Source: Erysipelotrichaceae bacterium
Lineage (GTDB): Bacteria > Bacillota_I > Bacilli_A > Erysipelotrichales > Erysipelotrichaceae
Assembly: GCA_017512885.1 (NCBI GenBank)
Contig: JAFWEP010000014.1
Coordinates: forward strand, 1 to 45,965
DNA length: 45,965 bases
Direction: 5' to 3'
The stretch's first letter is position 1, and each line of letters begins with the position of its first letter. Below are positions 5,633-13,916 of the stretch, piece after piece. Position numbers and translations under genes: made by a program. The notes beneath the pieces were generated by a model. The model was not told the DNA's origin and made no database searches. It saw only the letters and a program-made list of their open reading frames with translations.

Positions 5633-6193
5633 ATGAAGATTAATAACGATACAATCATCAAGGATGATGATCCCCGGATCCGGGAAAAGTCTGTTGACGT
5701 GCCCGTTCCTTTGAACGAAGAAGACCGGCAGTTGATGGAAGACATGCTGACATATGTAAAGAACTCTACGATCGAAGAGATCGCCGAAAAGGAGAATCTC
5801 AAACCGGCGGTAGGCATTTCCGCTATTCAGGTAGCGGTGCCGAAAAAACTGGTCGCGGTCGTCCTGCGGGACGAAGAAGGCAATATCGAAAGAGAATACG
5901 CCCTGGCCAATCCCAAAGTGCTCTCTTCTTCGATCGAGAAAGCCTATATCGGCAGCGGCGAAGGCTGTCTCTCCGTACCGGAGGACCATGAGGGCTATGT
6001 GCCGAGAAGCAGAAGGATCAAGGTCCGGGCTTATGACTGTCTGAAGGACGAAGAAGTGACCTTCCGGGTCAGCGATTACCCGGCCATCGTCCTGCAGCAC
6101 GAGTTCGATCATTTAAAGGGGATCCTGTATTACGACCATATCCAGAAAGATGATCCCTTCCGGAAACCGGAAGGCGCTTTCTGCATTGAATAG
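5633..6193 (+). CDS. def: Peptide deformylase
   Basis: A 186-residue metalloenzyme removing the formyl group from the initiator methionine of nascent proteins. All three motifs are present: VGISAIQVAVPKK (motif 1, GxSAxQ with Ile/Ser variants typical of the longer class), EGCLSVPEDH (motif 2, metal-binding Cys) and VLQHEFDHLKGILYYD (motif 3, HExxH as HEFDH). Length and the insertion between motifs fit the type 2 Gram-positive deformylase. No Shine-Dalgarno precedes the ATG, and the -10 is 7 nt away, so the transcript is probably leaderless. rnjA follows 11 bp downstream. Confidence 0.96.
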   Translation: MKINNDTIIKDDDPRIREKSVDVPVPLNEEDRQLMEDMLTYVKNSTIEEIAEKENLKPAVGISAIQVAVPKKLVAVVLRDEEGNIEREYALANPKVLSSSIEKAYIGSGEGCLSVPEDHEGYVPRSRRIKVRAYDCLKDEEVTFRVSDYPAIVLQHEFDHLKGILYYDHIQKDDPFRKPEGAFCIE

Positions 6194-6204
6194 ACGGAGG
6201 ACTT

Positions 6205-7974
6205 ATGAGCGATAAGACGATAAGAAGCGGCAGACATCCTTCCGGTACTTTTTATGATGCCAGTTATCAGCCGAAGACCGATACCCTGGTCTATGCGCTC
6301 GGGGGTCTCGGAGAGATCGGCAAGAATATGTACTGCTTTGAACACGATGATGAGATCATCATCGTGGATGCCGGGGTCAAGTTCCCGGATGATGAGCTGT
6401 TAGGTGTCGATTACGTTATTCCGGATTACACCCATTTGATCCGCAACAAGGAGAAGATCAAGGCGCTCTTCATCACCCACGGTCATGAAGACCATATCGG
6501 CGGCATCCCCTTCCTGCTTTCAGTATGCCCCATCGAAAAGATCTATGCCCCTCGCTTCGCGAAGGCCTTGATCGAGAAGAAGCTTTCCGAGAAGCGCAGA
6601 CTGGCCAACTGGCCGATCCAGCAGATCGATTCCAATTCAGTCATCAAAACAGAACACTTTACCGTAGAGTTCTACGATACCGTACACTCCATTCCTGATT
6701 CTTTAGGCGTACTGATCACCACCCCCAACGGCAGGATCGTGGAGACCGGCGACTTCAAGTTCGACCTGACCCCGATCGGGACCAATACCCAGTATCAGAA
6801 GATCGTGGAATTCGGAGCCAGAGGGGTCACCCTGCTGATGTCGGACTCCACCAACTCGGAAGTCGAAGGTTTCTCGATCTCCGAGAAGAAAGTTGCAGCC
6901 ACCATTCAGGACATCATCCAGAAGACACCGGGCAGACTGATCGTTTCGACCTTTGCCTCTAACCTCTACCGTCTGGCCCAGATCATCAAGTCCGCCAGGA
7001 ACTGCGGCAGGAAGGTCATCGTCTTCGGCCGATCGATGGAGAACGTCGTCGATATCGGTCTAAGGATGGGGACCATCGATGTCCCGGAAGATACCTTCGT
7101 GCAGGCCAATGCCATTCATTCCCTGGCTCCCAACGAGCTCTGCATCATCTGCACCGGTTCGCAGGGCGAGACCTTAGCCGCTTTATCCAGGATCGCCAAC
7201 GGCACCCACAAGCACGTCAAGATCATGCCCGGCGATACCGTCGTCTTCTCTTCGAACCCGATCCCCGGCAATGCCATCTCGGTCGGCGGCACCATCGATC
7301 TTTTGACGAGAAAGGGTGCGAATGTATTAACGAATGCCATGCTGAACAGTCTGCATACCACCGGTCATGCCTCCAAGGAGGAACAGAAACTGATGCTGCA
7401 GCTGGTGCGGCCGAAATACTTCATGCCGGTCCACGGCGAATACAAGATGCTGAAGCAGCACGCCCAGAGCGGTGCCGAGACCGGCATCCCCGAAGAGAGG
7501 ATCTTCGTCTGTGCCAACGGTGACGCTTTGTTCTTACGCAACGAAGAAGTCTACCGCTGCACGGCCCGTATCCAGACCGATGCCATCTATGTCGACGGCA
7601 ACGATTCTTCCGGTCTCTCGACTTCGGTCATCAAGGACCGTCAGATCCTGGCTGACAACGGCATGGTCGCTGTCATCGTCTGCATCGATTCCCGTCATAA
7701 CAAGATCCTCTGCAAGCCGGGCATCGTCTCCCGCGGCTTCGTCTTCGTCAAGGAGAGCCAGACGCTCTTTAGAGAAGCAGAGACACTGGTCTATGAAGCG
7801 CTGCGCAACGCGATGAAGCAGAAGGTCACCTTCGGAGACCTCAAGAACTGCGTCCGCAATACGCTGGAGCCCTTCCTCTACCAGAAGACCAACCGCAACC
7901 CCATCGTCATCCCGGTCATCCTGAACCACAAGGATGCGATGGCAAAAAGAAAAACAGCCAAAGCTTCTGCCTGA
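6205..7974 (+). CDS. rnjA: Ribonuclease J
   Basis: A 589-residue metallo-beta-lactamase/beta-CASP ribonuclease with 5'-3' exo- and endonuclease activity in mRNA decay and rRNA maturation. FITHGHEDHIGGIPFLL near residue 90 is the zinc site HxHxDH, ETGDFKFDL near residue 182 and SDSTNSEVEGFSISEK near residue 215 are RNase J signatures, VSTFASNLYRLAQI, CTGSQGETLAALSRI and YFMPVHGEYKML are the beta-CASP motifs A-C. A small C-terminal domain follows. The first 25 residues are less conserved. It sits 11 bp after def with GGAGG, and ends in an 11-bp stem terminator. The number of paralogues in this genome is unknown, so rnjA versus rnjB is a best guess. Confidence 0.95.
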   Translation: MSDKTIRSGRHPSGTFYDASYQPKTDTLVYALGGLGEIGKNMYCFEHDDEIIIVDAGVKFPDDELLGVDYVIPDYTHLIRNKEKIKALFITHGHEDHIGGIPFLLSVCPIEKIYAPRFAKALIEKKLSEKRRLANWPIQQIDSNSVIKTEHFTVEFYDTVHSIPDSLGVLITTPNGRIVETGDFKFDLTPIGTNTQYQKIVEFGARGVTLLMSDSTNSEVEGFSISEKKVAATIQDIIQKTPGRLIVSTFASNLYRLAQIIKSARNCGRKVIVFGRSMENVVDIGLRMGTIDVPEDTFVQANAIHSLAPNELCIICTGSQGETLAALSRIANGTHKHVKIMPGDTVVFSSNPIPGNAISVGGTIDLLTRKGANVLTNAMLNSLHTTGHASKEEQKLMLQLVRPKYFMPVHGEYKMLKQHAQSGAETGIPEERIFVCANGDALFLRNEEVYRCTARIQTDAIYVDGNDSSGLSTSVIKDRQILADNGMVAVIVCIDSRHNKILCKPGIVSRGFVFVKESQTLFREAETLVYEALRNAMKQKVTFGDLKNCVRNTLEPFLYQKTNRNPIVIPVILNHKDAMAKRKTAKASA

Positions 7975-7980
7975 AGAAAC

Positions 7981-8010
7981 AAGCACACTTCCGAAGAAGT
8001 GTGCTTTTCT
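7981..8010. terminator. Bidirectional terminator between rnjA and the aldo/keto reductase
   Basis: AAGCACACTTC (7981-7991) and GAAGTGTGCTT (7996-8006) form a perfect 11-bp stem with CGAA loop, followed by TTCTTTA on the plus strand. It serves rnjA; the minus-strand flank has only a short T tract. Confidence 0.85.
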
Positions 8011-9111
8011 TTATTCCAGGACTTCTTTCGCTTCCCTGAGCCGGTCTGCGATCCTGATATGCTGGGGACAGACCGCTTCGCACTGCTTGCAGGCGATGCA
8101 GAGATCGGCTTTATTGCTGATCGCCCGATAGGCTTCTCTGGCCTGCTCCTTCTGCCCGCTGCCCAGATACAGGTTCATCGCCCTGAAGACCTCCGGGATC
8201 GCGATCTGCTGCGGGCAGCCCTTGGTGCAGTAGCTGCAGGCGGTGCAGGGGATCGTGCGGCTGTTGCCCAGGATCCGCTGGGCTTCATGGATGATATGCT
8301 GCTCCTCTTCGTTTAAGGGCGTAAAGGAGGCCATATAGGAGAGATTGTCTCTCATCTGTTCCTGATTCGACATTCCCGATAAAACGGCCAGGATGCCTTC
8401 TAATGAAGCCACATAGCGAATGGCCCAGGAAGCGGGAGACATCTCGGGATGATAGGCTGTAAAGAGATCCTTCACCTCCTGCGGAGGCTTCGCCAGACTG
8501 CCGCCCTTGACCGGTTCCATGACCACCACCGGCTTGCCGTACTTCCGGGCGACTTCGTAGTTGGCCCTCGATCGTACCGAGGGATCTTCCCAGTCCCGGT
8601 AGTTGATCTGCAGCTGCACGAACTCCACTTTGGGGTGTTCCTGCAGGAGCTTCTCCAATAGTTCCGGACCGGAATGAAAGGAGAAGCCGATATGCCGGAC
8701 AAGGCCTTTTTCTTTTAGCTCCCGGACATAGTCCCAGAGCCTGTAGCGTTCGTACCTGCCGACATTGTTGTCCATCAGGGTATGCAGCAGATAGAAGTCG
8801 ATGTACTGCGCCCCCTGTTCTTTCCAGAGAAGTATAGAACTGCTTGCGGGCCGCACTCTCACTGAAAGCGCCGGGACCGTAGAGTTTCGCAGCCAGGGTA
8901 TAGCTCTCCCGGGGACAGCGCTCGACCAGCGCTTTGCGGATGGCTTTCTCGGAACCGGGATAGATGCAGGCGGTATCGAAGTAAGTGCCGCCGGCCGCTA
9001 AAAGGCATCGACCATCTTCGAAGTCTCTTCGATATCGATGGAGAGGCCTTTGCGGGGCAGACGCATCAGACCGAAACCCAGCCTGCAGCTGCCTTTGCGC
9101 AGTTCGCTCAA
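8011..9111 (-). pseudogene. Aldo/keto reductase with C-terminal 4Fe-4S domain, two frameshifts
   Basis: Reading from a TTG start (9109-9111, behind GGAGGAACA) the frame gives SELRKGSCRLGFGLMRLPRK and stops at TAG (8998-9000). One missing base there restores LAAGGTYFDTACIYPGSEKA. That frame continues to SLERTG, where a run of five G (8811-8815 on the plus strand as C) carries one extra base; removing it restores AQYIDFYLLHTLMDN and the rest to the stop. The product would be about 366 residues: an aldo/keto reductase barrel with VVVMEPVKGGSLAKPP and a C-terminal pair of Cys clusters (CTACSYCTKGCP and CIACKQCEAVCP). Both lesions are in homopolymers, so true decay and sequencing error are equally possible. 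Confidence 0.75.
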
Positions 9112-9119
9112 TGTTCCTC

Positions 9120-9524
9120 CTAGTCATTGCTGCCGAGGGTGAAGACCAGGGTGACCTGTTCATACTCGACAGCGAGATAATCAAAAAGGAAGAAGAAAGG
9201 AGACGCTTCTTCGATGCGTTCCTTCATCTTCCCTTCTTCATCGGTATAGATCTGTTTCTCTTCTCCGAAGAGCTCCTGCAGGCCTTTGATCAGAGCTTCT
9301 CTTTTCTGAGGCTCATCGTACCAGGTCTCCAGGATCGTTTCGAAAGAGTCCGTACTTGGCTGCCAGTGCTGTTTCTTTAAAGGGATCCTGTAGAAATCAC
9401 GAAAACTCTGCGGAAAGCCTTCCGTATCGAAACAGACGACATCCACATCGCTTCCGCTGCCTTTGAACTCCCGCAGAGAAGCCAGCAGTTCATCGACCGG
9501 ATCGCAGAGATCTCCCCGCAGCAT
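9120..9524 (-). CDS. Conserved-context hypothetical protein
   Basis: About 134 residues, acidic and without membrane segments or signal peptide. I do not recognise a family. Visible features are LREFKGSGSDVDVVCFDTEG near residue 20, an aromatic-rich HWQPSTDSFETILETWYDEP in the middle and a hydrophobic SPFFFLFDYLAVEYEQVTLV near the C-terminus. The ATG at 9524 overlaps the pfkA stop (TGATG); a GTG at 9527 is the alternative. The following aldo/keto reductase has its Shine-Dalgarno at this gene's stop. The packing means it is co-translated with pfkA, but no function can be deduced. Confidence 0.7.
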   Translation of the reverse strand: MLRGDLCDPVDELLASLREFKGSGSDVDVVCFDTEGFPQSFRDFYRIPLKKQHWQPSTDSFETILETWYDEPQKREALIKGLQELFGEEKQIYTDEEGKMKERIEEASPFFFLFDYLAVEYEQVTLVFTLGSND

Positions 9525-10483
9525 CACACCAGCGAGTTGAAGAGACGGTAGAAAGCCTTCTTCGGCTTGCGCGGAGTCTGCAGCGCTTCTTCGATCGGCA
9601 TCGAGGTGATCTCGTTGTCGACGATGCCGATGCAGTGTCCGCCGACGCCTTCGATCAGAAGGTCGACGGCTTTCTCACCCATCCGCGAAGCCAGGAGACG
9701 GTCACTGGGGGACGGAGAGCCGCCGCGCTGGATATGGCCCAGTACGGTCGCTCTGCCGGCGAAACCGGTGTTGGTGGAGATCTTGCTGGCGAGGGCTGCG
9801 ACATCGGTGATCTTCTCGGAGATGATGACGATGGCGTGGTTCTTGCCGGCATTGTCCAGATGTGCCAGCTTCTCCATGATCATCTCTTCGTCATAGCCCG
9901 TTTCCGGGGTGATCACGATCTCGGCGCCGCAGGAGATCCCGGCGAAGACGGCCAGGTCGCCGCAGTGGTTGCCCATGACTTCGACCACCGAGCAGCGGTG
10001 GTGCGAGGAAGAGGTATCGCGCAGTTTATCGACACATTCGACGATGGTGTTCAGGGCCGTATCGAAACCGATGGTGTAGTCCGTACCGGAGATGTCGTTG
10101 TCGATCGTTCCGGGCAGACCGATGCAGTTGATGCCCTGCTTGGTCAGGGCATTGGCACCCTTGTAGGAACCGTCGCCGCCGATGACGACCAGCGCGTCGA
10201 TCTTCGCTTCGCGCAGGATGTCGGCTGCCTTCTTGACGACTTCTTCGTTCTTGAATTCCGGCAGACGGGCAGAACCGAGGATGGTGCCACCTCTGGCCAG
10301 GATCTCAGAGACACTGGTCTTGCCGAAAGGTACGAAATTCTTCTCGATCAGGCCTTTGTAGCCATTGCGGATCCCGACCACTTCGATGCCCCGGTTCAGG
10401 GCTACGCGGGTGACGGAACGGATCGCCGCATTCATGCCCGGAGAGTCGCCTCCGGAACACAGGACTCCGATCTTACGTATCAT
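9524..10483 (-). CDS. pfkA: ATP-dependent 6-phosphofructokinase
   Basis: A 319-residue enzyme phosphorylating fructose-6-phosphate to fructose-1,6-bisphosphate, the committed glycolytic step. IGVLCSGGDSPGMNAAIRS, the ATP-binding VVIGGDGSYKGA and the catalytic GLPGTIDNDISGTDYTIGFD (PGTIDND) are present, followed by EVMGNHCGDLA and GHIQRGGSPSPSDR at the effector/substrate sites. The G at PGTIDND with GGDGS marks an ATP-dependent enzyme rather than a PPi type. A strong GGGAGG precedes the start. It follows dnaI by 20 bp and shares a 1-bp overlap with the next gene. Confidence 0.97.
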   Translation of the reverse strand: MIRKIGVLCSGGDSPGMNAAIRSVTRVALNRGIEVVGIRNGYKGLIEKNFVPFGKTSVSEILARGGTILGSARLPEFKNEEVVKKAADILREAKIDALVVIGGDGSYKGANALTKQGINCIGLPGTIDNDISGTDYTIGFDTALNTIVECVDKLRDTSSSHHRCSVVEVMGNHCGDLAVFAGISCGAEIVITPETGYDEEMIMEKLAHLDNAGKNHAIVIISEKITDVAALASKISTNTGFAGRATVLGHIQRGGSPSPSDRLLASRMGEKAVDLLIEGVGGHCIGIVDNEITSMPIEEALQTPRKPKKAFYRLFNSLV

Positions 10484-10503
10484 AGGTAATTACCTCCCTT
10501 TAT

Positions 10504-11415
10504 TCAGCCCCGGCGGTCTCGGCCGCCCAGGCAATATGGTCTTGCCAGGATGCGGATCCTCTCCAGGAGACGGTCCGCTTTCAGTTTTTCTTCCTTCAGT
10601 TTCTTATCGTAGGCGTAATGCTGACGAAGGGAATTCAGATCCTGATTGGAAGTGAAGAAGGTCAGCTTCTTCCGTTCCATCCGGTAGTCCAGGACCGTAA
10701 ACAGCAGATCATCACGGGAGAAGGAAGAGACTCCCTCATTGCCGATATCATCCAGGAAGAGCACGTCCGCTCTCTTCAGAGCTTCGATCTCTTTCTCCTG
10801 TTCCTCGATATCTTCGATGATCAGCTTGCGCTGTCTGGCGACAAAGTCGTTGACTTTGACGAAAGCGCAGCTCTTGCCCTGCTGCAGGAATTCATGACAG
10901 AGGGCGATGGAGATATAGGTCTTGCCGGTGCCGAAGTCTCCATAGAGATAATACCCCTTCTTTTCCTCTCCGGTCAGCACTTTTTCCAGATTCAGGATCA
11001 GTTCTTTGTTGTCGGCATCGAAAGTAAGGTCGGCAAAGCGCAGATCCTGCAGATCTTCCGGAATATCGTTATACAATAACTGTTTCTTTTCCTGCTGTTT
11101 CTTCTGTTTCTGCAGGGCATAGGGACAGTATTCGAGGGTCGTATAGGCTTCCCCGCCGGCAAACTGCAGCTGCCAGCGCTCCCCTGCCCTTTCCTGTTGG
11201 CAGTCCGCCAGAGAACGGCAGTTCTGACAGAGCTTCCTTGAAGAAGAAGCATCGTCAAAGATGCGCAGATGATCCTTCAGGTAGTCTCTGTCGAGAGAAT
11301 GTTCCTGCAGGAAGGCAGTCACCAAAGGATCCTGCTGCAGGCGCTGCAGGCGCTCTTCATCATAGCGGCGGATCTTCTCCTGCCTCTTTTGCAGTTCATC
11401 CAGGATATCGCTCAT
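10504..11415 (-). CDS. dnaI: Primosomal helicase loader DnaI
   Basis: About 303 residues; the AAA+ ATPase that loads the replicative helicase. The N-terminal third carries a Cys-rich segment (KLCQNCRSLADCQQ, later CPYA) typical of the zinc domain of DnaI. The ATPase domain has Walker A LYGDFGTGKTYISIAL near residue 160, Walker B ADVLFLDDIGNEGVSS near residue 218, sensor FFTSNQDLNSL and a DRLLERIRILA arginine-finger region. The ATG at 11415 gives an ATGA overlap with dnaB; a start three codons earlier is equally readable. Confidence 0.92.
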   Translation of the reverse strand: MSDILDELQKRQEKIRRYDEERLQRLQQDPLVTAFLQEHSLDRDYLKDHLRIFDDASSSRKLCQNCRSLADCQQERAGERWQLQFAGGEAYTTLEYCPYALQKQKKQQEKKQLLYNDIPEDLQDLRFADLTFDADNKELILNLEKVLTGEEKKGYYLYGDFGTGKTYISIALCHEFLQQGKSCAFVKVNDFVARQRKLIIEDIEEQEKEIEALKRADVLFLDDIGNEGVSSFSRDDLLFTVLDYRMERKKLTFFTSNQDLNSLRQHYAYDKKLKEEKLKADRLLERIRILARPYCLGGRDRRG

Positions 11416-12539
11416 TTCTTCCATCTCTTATAGAAATCATCGATCTCTTCCTGCGTCGGCTGGGAGCTCCTGCCCGGCTCATAGGTCGGCAGGACGTCCT
11501 TATAGGCGGCAGGCTTCGGTGTTTCTTTCTTTTCCTTGTTCAGGTATTCTTTGGCTTTGACAGGATCCTTGATCCCGTTGCGGTTCAGGTCGGCAGCGAC
11601 CGGATCGACATAGTTCTTGTAGAGCCGGTTGTCACAGACCTCCAGGGCGTGTTCCACTAAGACGTTGACCACCGCCGGAGGCAGATGATACTCGTTGACC
11701 AAAGAATCCAGGATCTTCTTGTCGAAGGGGGTGATCTCACTGTTCGGCTGCCTGTTCATCAGGAAACGCAGACAGGGAACGTTGTAGTCGCCGGGGGCGG
11801 AGGCTTCCGCCTGCGGCATGGAAGCCATGCAGAGCCTCTTCAGCTTGTCGATATCGAGCGTCCGGTCTTCCCGTAAGGAACGGTCCAGCAGGATGCGCAT
11901 GCGGTCCTGGGAGATATTGAAGGTATCGGCATAGGAAGCGATGGCCTTCAGGTTCTGGGGCGTCCTTTCCGACAAGGGGAAGAGATTGGTGCTGGCTTCC
12001 CGCAGGAAACGCTGGATGTCGAAGAGCGAGTCGATCGCAAAGGTATCTTCCCGTGCAGGCTTATACTGGGCCTCCAGAGCCTTGTTCCAGGCGGAAAGGG
12101 GTGAGAGGTCCAGACGGGCGGAAACGTCCTGATACGCGCTGTGAGAGGCTGGAAAACGCACCTCACTGCAGCGCCGGCGGAAAGCGTCGCCGCCGATCTC
12201 CCTGGCTAAGAGCCGGCCGTAGATCTCGTGGCGCAGGAAGTCGGCCCGGATCAGAGGAGATTCCAGGACCAGCAGGTAGCTGTCTTCCTTCTGCCAGGTG
12301 GTGACCAGACGGTATTCGTTGAGTTTCTTCAGGTCTCTTTCAAACTGTTCGATGCTGAGCAGCGAGACCTCTAAGAGATCGCCGATGGTCTTAGGCTGAC
12401 CGTCATCGAGGCATAGGAGCTGATAGAGGCAGACCGCTGAACGGGAGACCAGCGGGGCATAGAGACAGAGTAAAGACTTCAGTTTCTCTGAAGTCAGTTC
12501 CCGTGGATTCTCAATGCAGATACGCTCCCTAGCCAGCAT
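11412..12539 (-). CDS. dnaB: Replication initiation / membrane attachment protein DnaB (DnaD-like)
   Basis: About 375 residues. This is the Gram-positive DnaB (helicase co-loader), not the hexameric helicase. The N-terminal 100 residues form a winged-helix-like region (TIGDLLEVSLLSIEQFERDL), and the DnaD/DnaB_2 domain lies near residues 255-330 (FDKKILDSLVNEYHLPP, VVNVLVEHALEV, with YVDPVAADLNRNGIKDPVKA). A charged C-terminus follows. It acts with DnaD and DnaI at oriC and in PriA-dependent restart. I chose the ATG at 12539, inside the end of coaE with AAAGG upstream, rather than the longer frame that would run 60 nt further into coaE. Confidence 0.88.
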   Translation of the reverse strand: MLARERICIENPRELTSEKLKSLLCLYAPLVSRSAVCLYQLLCLDDGQPKTIGDLLEVSLLSIEQFERDLKKLNEYRLVTTWQKEDSYLLVLESPLIRADFLRHEIYGRLLAREIGGDAFRRRCSEVRFPASHSAYQDVSARLDLSPLSAWNKALEAQYKPAREDTFAIDSLFDIQRFLREASTNLFPLSERTPQNLKAIASYADTFNISQDRMRILLDRSLREDRTLDIDKLKRLCMASMPQAEASAPGDYNVPCLRFLMNRQPNSEITPFDKKILDSLVNEYHLPPAVVNVLVEHALEVCDNRLYKNYVDPVAADLNRNGIKDPVKAKEYLNKEKKETPKPAAYKDVLPTYEPGRSSQPTQEEIDDFYKRWKK

Positions 12540-13098
12540 CTTTGACCTTTCTGATCCATTCGGACAGCTGTGTTCGTAACTCTTCCAGCGTGCCGTCATT
12601 ACGGATGACGTAAGAGGCGCGCTTCTTCTTCTCTTTCACCGGCATCTGAGCAGCGATGCGGGAGAGAGACTCTTCTTCACTATACCCTCTTTGACGCAGT
12701 CTTCTCAAGGCTGTTTTTTTCTGACAGCTGATCAGGAGACTATGGCCAAAGTCGGAATCAAAACCGCTCTCAAAAAGCAGCGGGATCTCCGCCAGGAAGA
12801 GCTTCTGCCCTTCGGCTTCCTCTTTCATCTTCTGACGGATCAGAGGATGCATCAGTGATTCCAGTTTCTTTCGTTCTTCTTCATTCTGAAAGACGATCCC
12901 GCTCAGGATCTTCTTCTCCAGTTTCCCTTCCGGGAAAGCAGCCGGAAAGAGCTTCCTCAGTTCTTTCTGTACGTCCTCTTCCTGCAATAACTGCGCATTG
13001 CAGGCATCGGCGTCAAAGACGGAGTAACCCATCTCTCGCAACAAGGCAGCTGCCGTGCTCTTGCCGCTGCCGATCGTTCCGGTGATCGCTGCTTTCAT
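12529..13098 (-). CDS. coaE: Dephospho-CoA kinase
   Basis: A 189-residue P-loop kinase adding the 3'-phosphate in the last step of CoA synthesis. MKAAITGTIGSGKSTAAALL is the Walker A motif, GYSVFDADACNAQLLQEEDV the substrate site, PLLFESGFDSDFGHSLLISC the region of the lid, and RQRGYSEEESLSRIAAQMP the typical distal motif. Length is usual. It overlaps mutM by 4 bp and dnaB by 11 bp. Confidence 0.96.
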   Translation of the reverse strand: MKAAITGTIGSGKSTAAALLREMGYSVFDADACNAQLLQEEDVQKELRKLFPAAFPEGKLEKKILSGIVFQNEEERKKLESLMHPLIRQKMKEEAEGQKLFLAEIPLLFESGFDSDFGHSLLISCQKKTALRRLRQRGYSEEESLSRIAAQMPVKEKKKRASYVIRNDGTLEELRTQLSEWIRKVKDAG

Positions 13099-13916
13099 AT
13101 CTTCTCCTTCTGGCAGTGCGGACAGTAGTGAGTCCCCCGGCCCCCTACCACCGTACGTACGATCTTCTTTCCGCAGCGCCTGCAGCTCAGATCCTTCCGG
13201 CCGTAAGCGCGCAGTTCATTCTGAAAGAGTCCGGTGACCCCTAAGGAAGAGGTATAGCTGCGCACGGTCGTACCGCCGGCGGCGATCGCTTCCCGCAGGA
13301 TCTTCTTCCCCTGCCTTACTAAGGAGCGGATCTCTTTCTCCGATAATCTATTGCAGGGCGTACAGGGATGGATCCTCGCCCCATAGAGCATCTCGTCGGC
13401 ATAGATATTGCCGATGCCGGCACAGAAGTGCTGATCGAGCAGGACTTCCTTGACCTTGCGGGGAGTAGCGGCAAAGTACTCTTTCACATACTGACTGTTG
13501 TATGCAGAGCTTAAAGGTTCGGGACCGAGATCCCGGAAACGGGCATAGCTCTTCCTCTTGGGGATCAGCATCATCCGGCCGAACTTGCGCACATCGTTGT
13601 AGTGCAGCTGCCTTCCGTCGCTGAGCGTAAAGATGACGTGGTCATGTTTGGCCTTCGGTGTTCCCTGGGACTGGATGAAGAACTTGCCTTCCATGCGCAG
13701 ATGCGCTTCGAGCGTCAGATCGTCCATCTCAAAGAGGAGATACTTGCCTCTGCGGAGATAGCGGCGGAAGTGCTGACCTTTTAAACGCTTGATAAAGTCG
13801 GAGGGATCCCCTTCGATCATCTTCGGATAAAAGACCTGCACCTCTTCGATCCCGGCCTCTCCCAGCTGGTATTCCAGCGTACGGAGGACGGTCTCCACTT
13901 CCGGCAGTTCGGGCAT
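13095..13916 (-). CDS. mutM: Formamidopyrimidine-DNA glycosylase
   Basis: A 273-residue base-excision enzyme for 8-oxoguanine and formamidopyrimidines. MPELPEVETVLRTLEYQL begins with the catalytic Pro1 and Glu2 after Met removal, RGKYLLFEMDDLTLEAHLRM carries the conserved Lys, QHFCAGIGNIYADEMLYGA holds the helix-two-turn-helix, and the C-terminal zinc finger is CRRCGKKIVRTVVGGRGTHYC and CPHC. Start overlaps the polA stop (TAATG). Confidence 0.97.
   Translation of the reverse strand: MPELPEVETVLRTLEYQLGEAGIEEVQVFYPKMIEGDPSDFIKRLKGQHFRRYLRRGKYLLFEMDDLTLEAHLRMEGKFFIQSQGTPKAKHDHVIFTLSDGRQLHYNDVRKFGRMMLIPKRKSYARFRDLGPEPLSSAYNSQYVKEYFAATPRKVKEVLLDQHFCAGIGNIYADEMLYGARIHPCTPCNRLSEKEIRSLVRQGKKILREAIAAGGTTVRSYTSSLGVTGLFQNELRAYGRKDLSCRRCGKKIVRTVVGGRGTHYCPHCQKEKI

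Noticed and set aside
9635-10489. A 284-codon open frame antisense to pfkA
   Set aside because: Opposite a highly conserved enzyme; no ribosome site and low-complexity composition.
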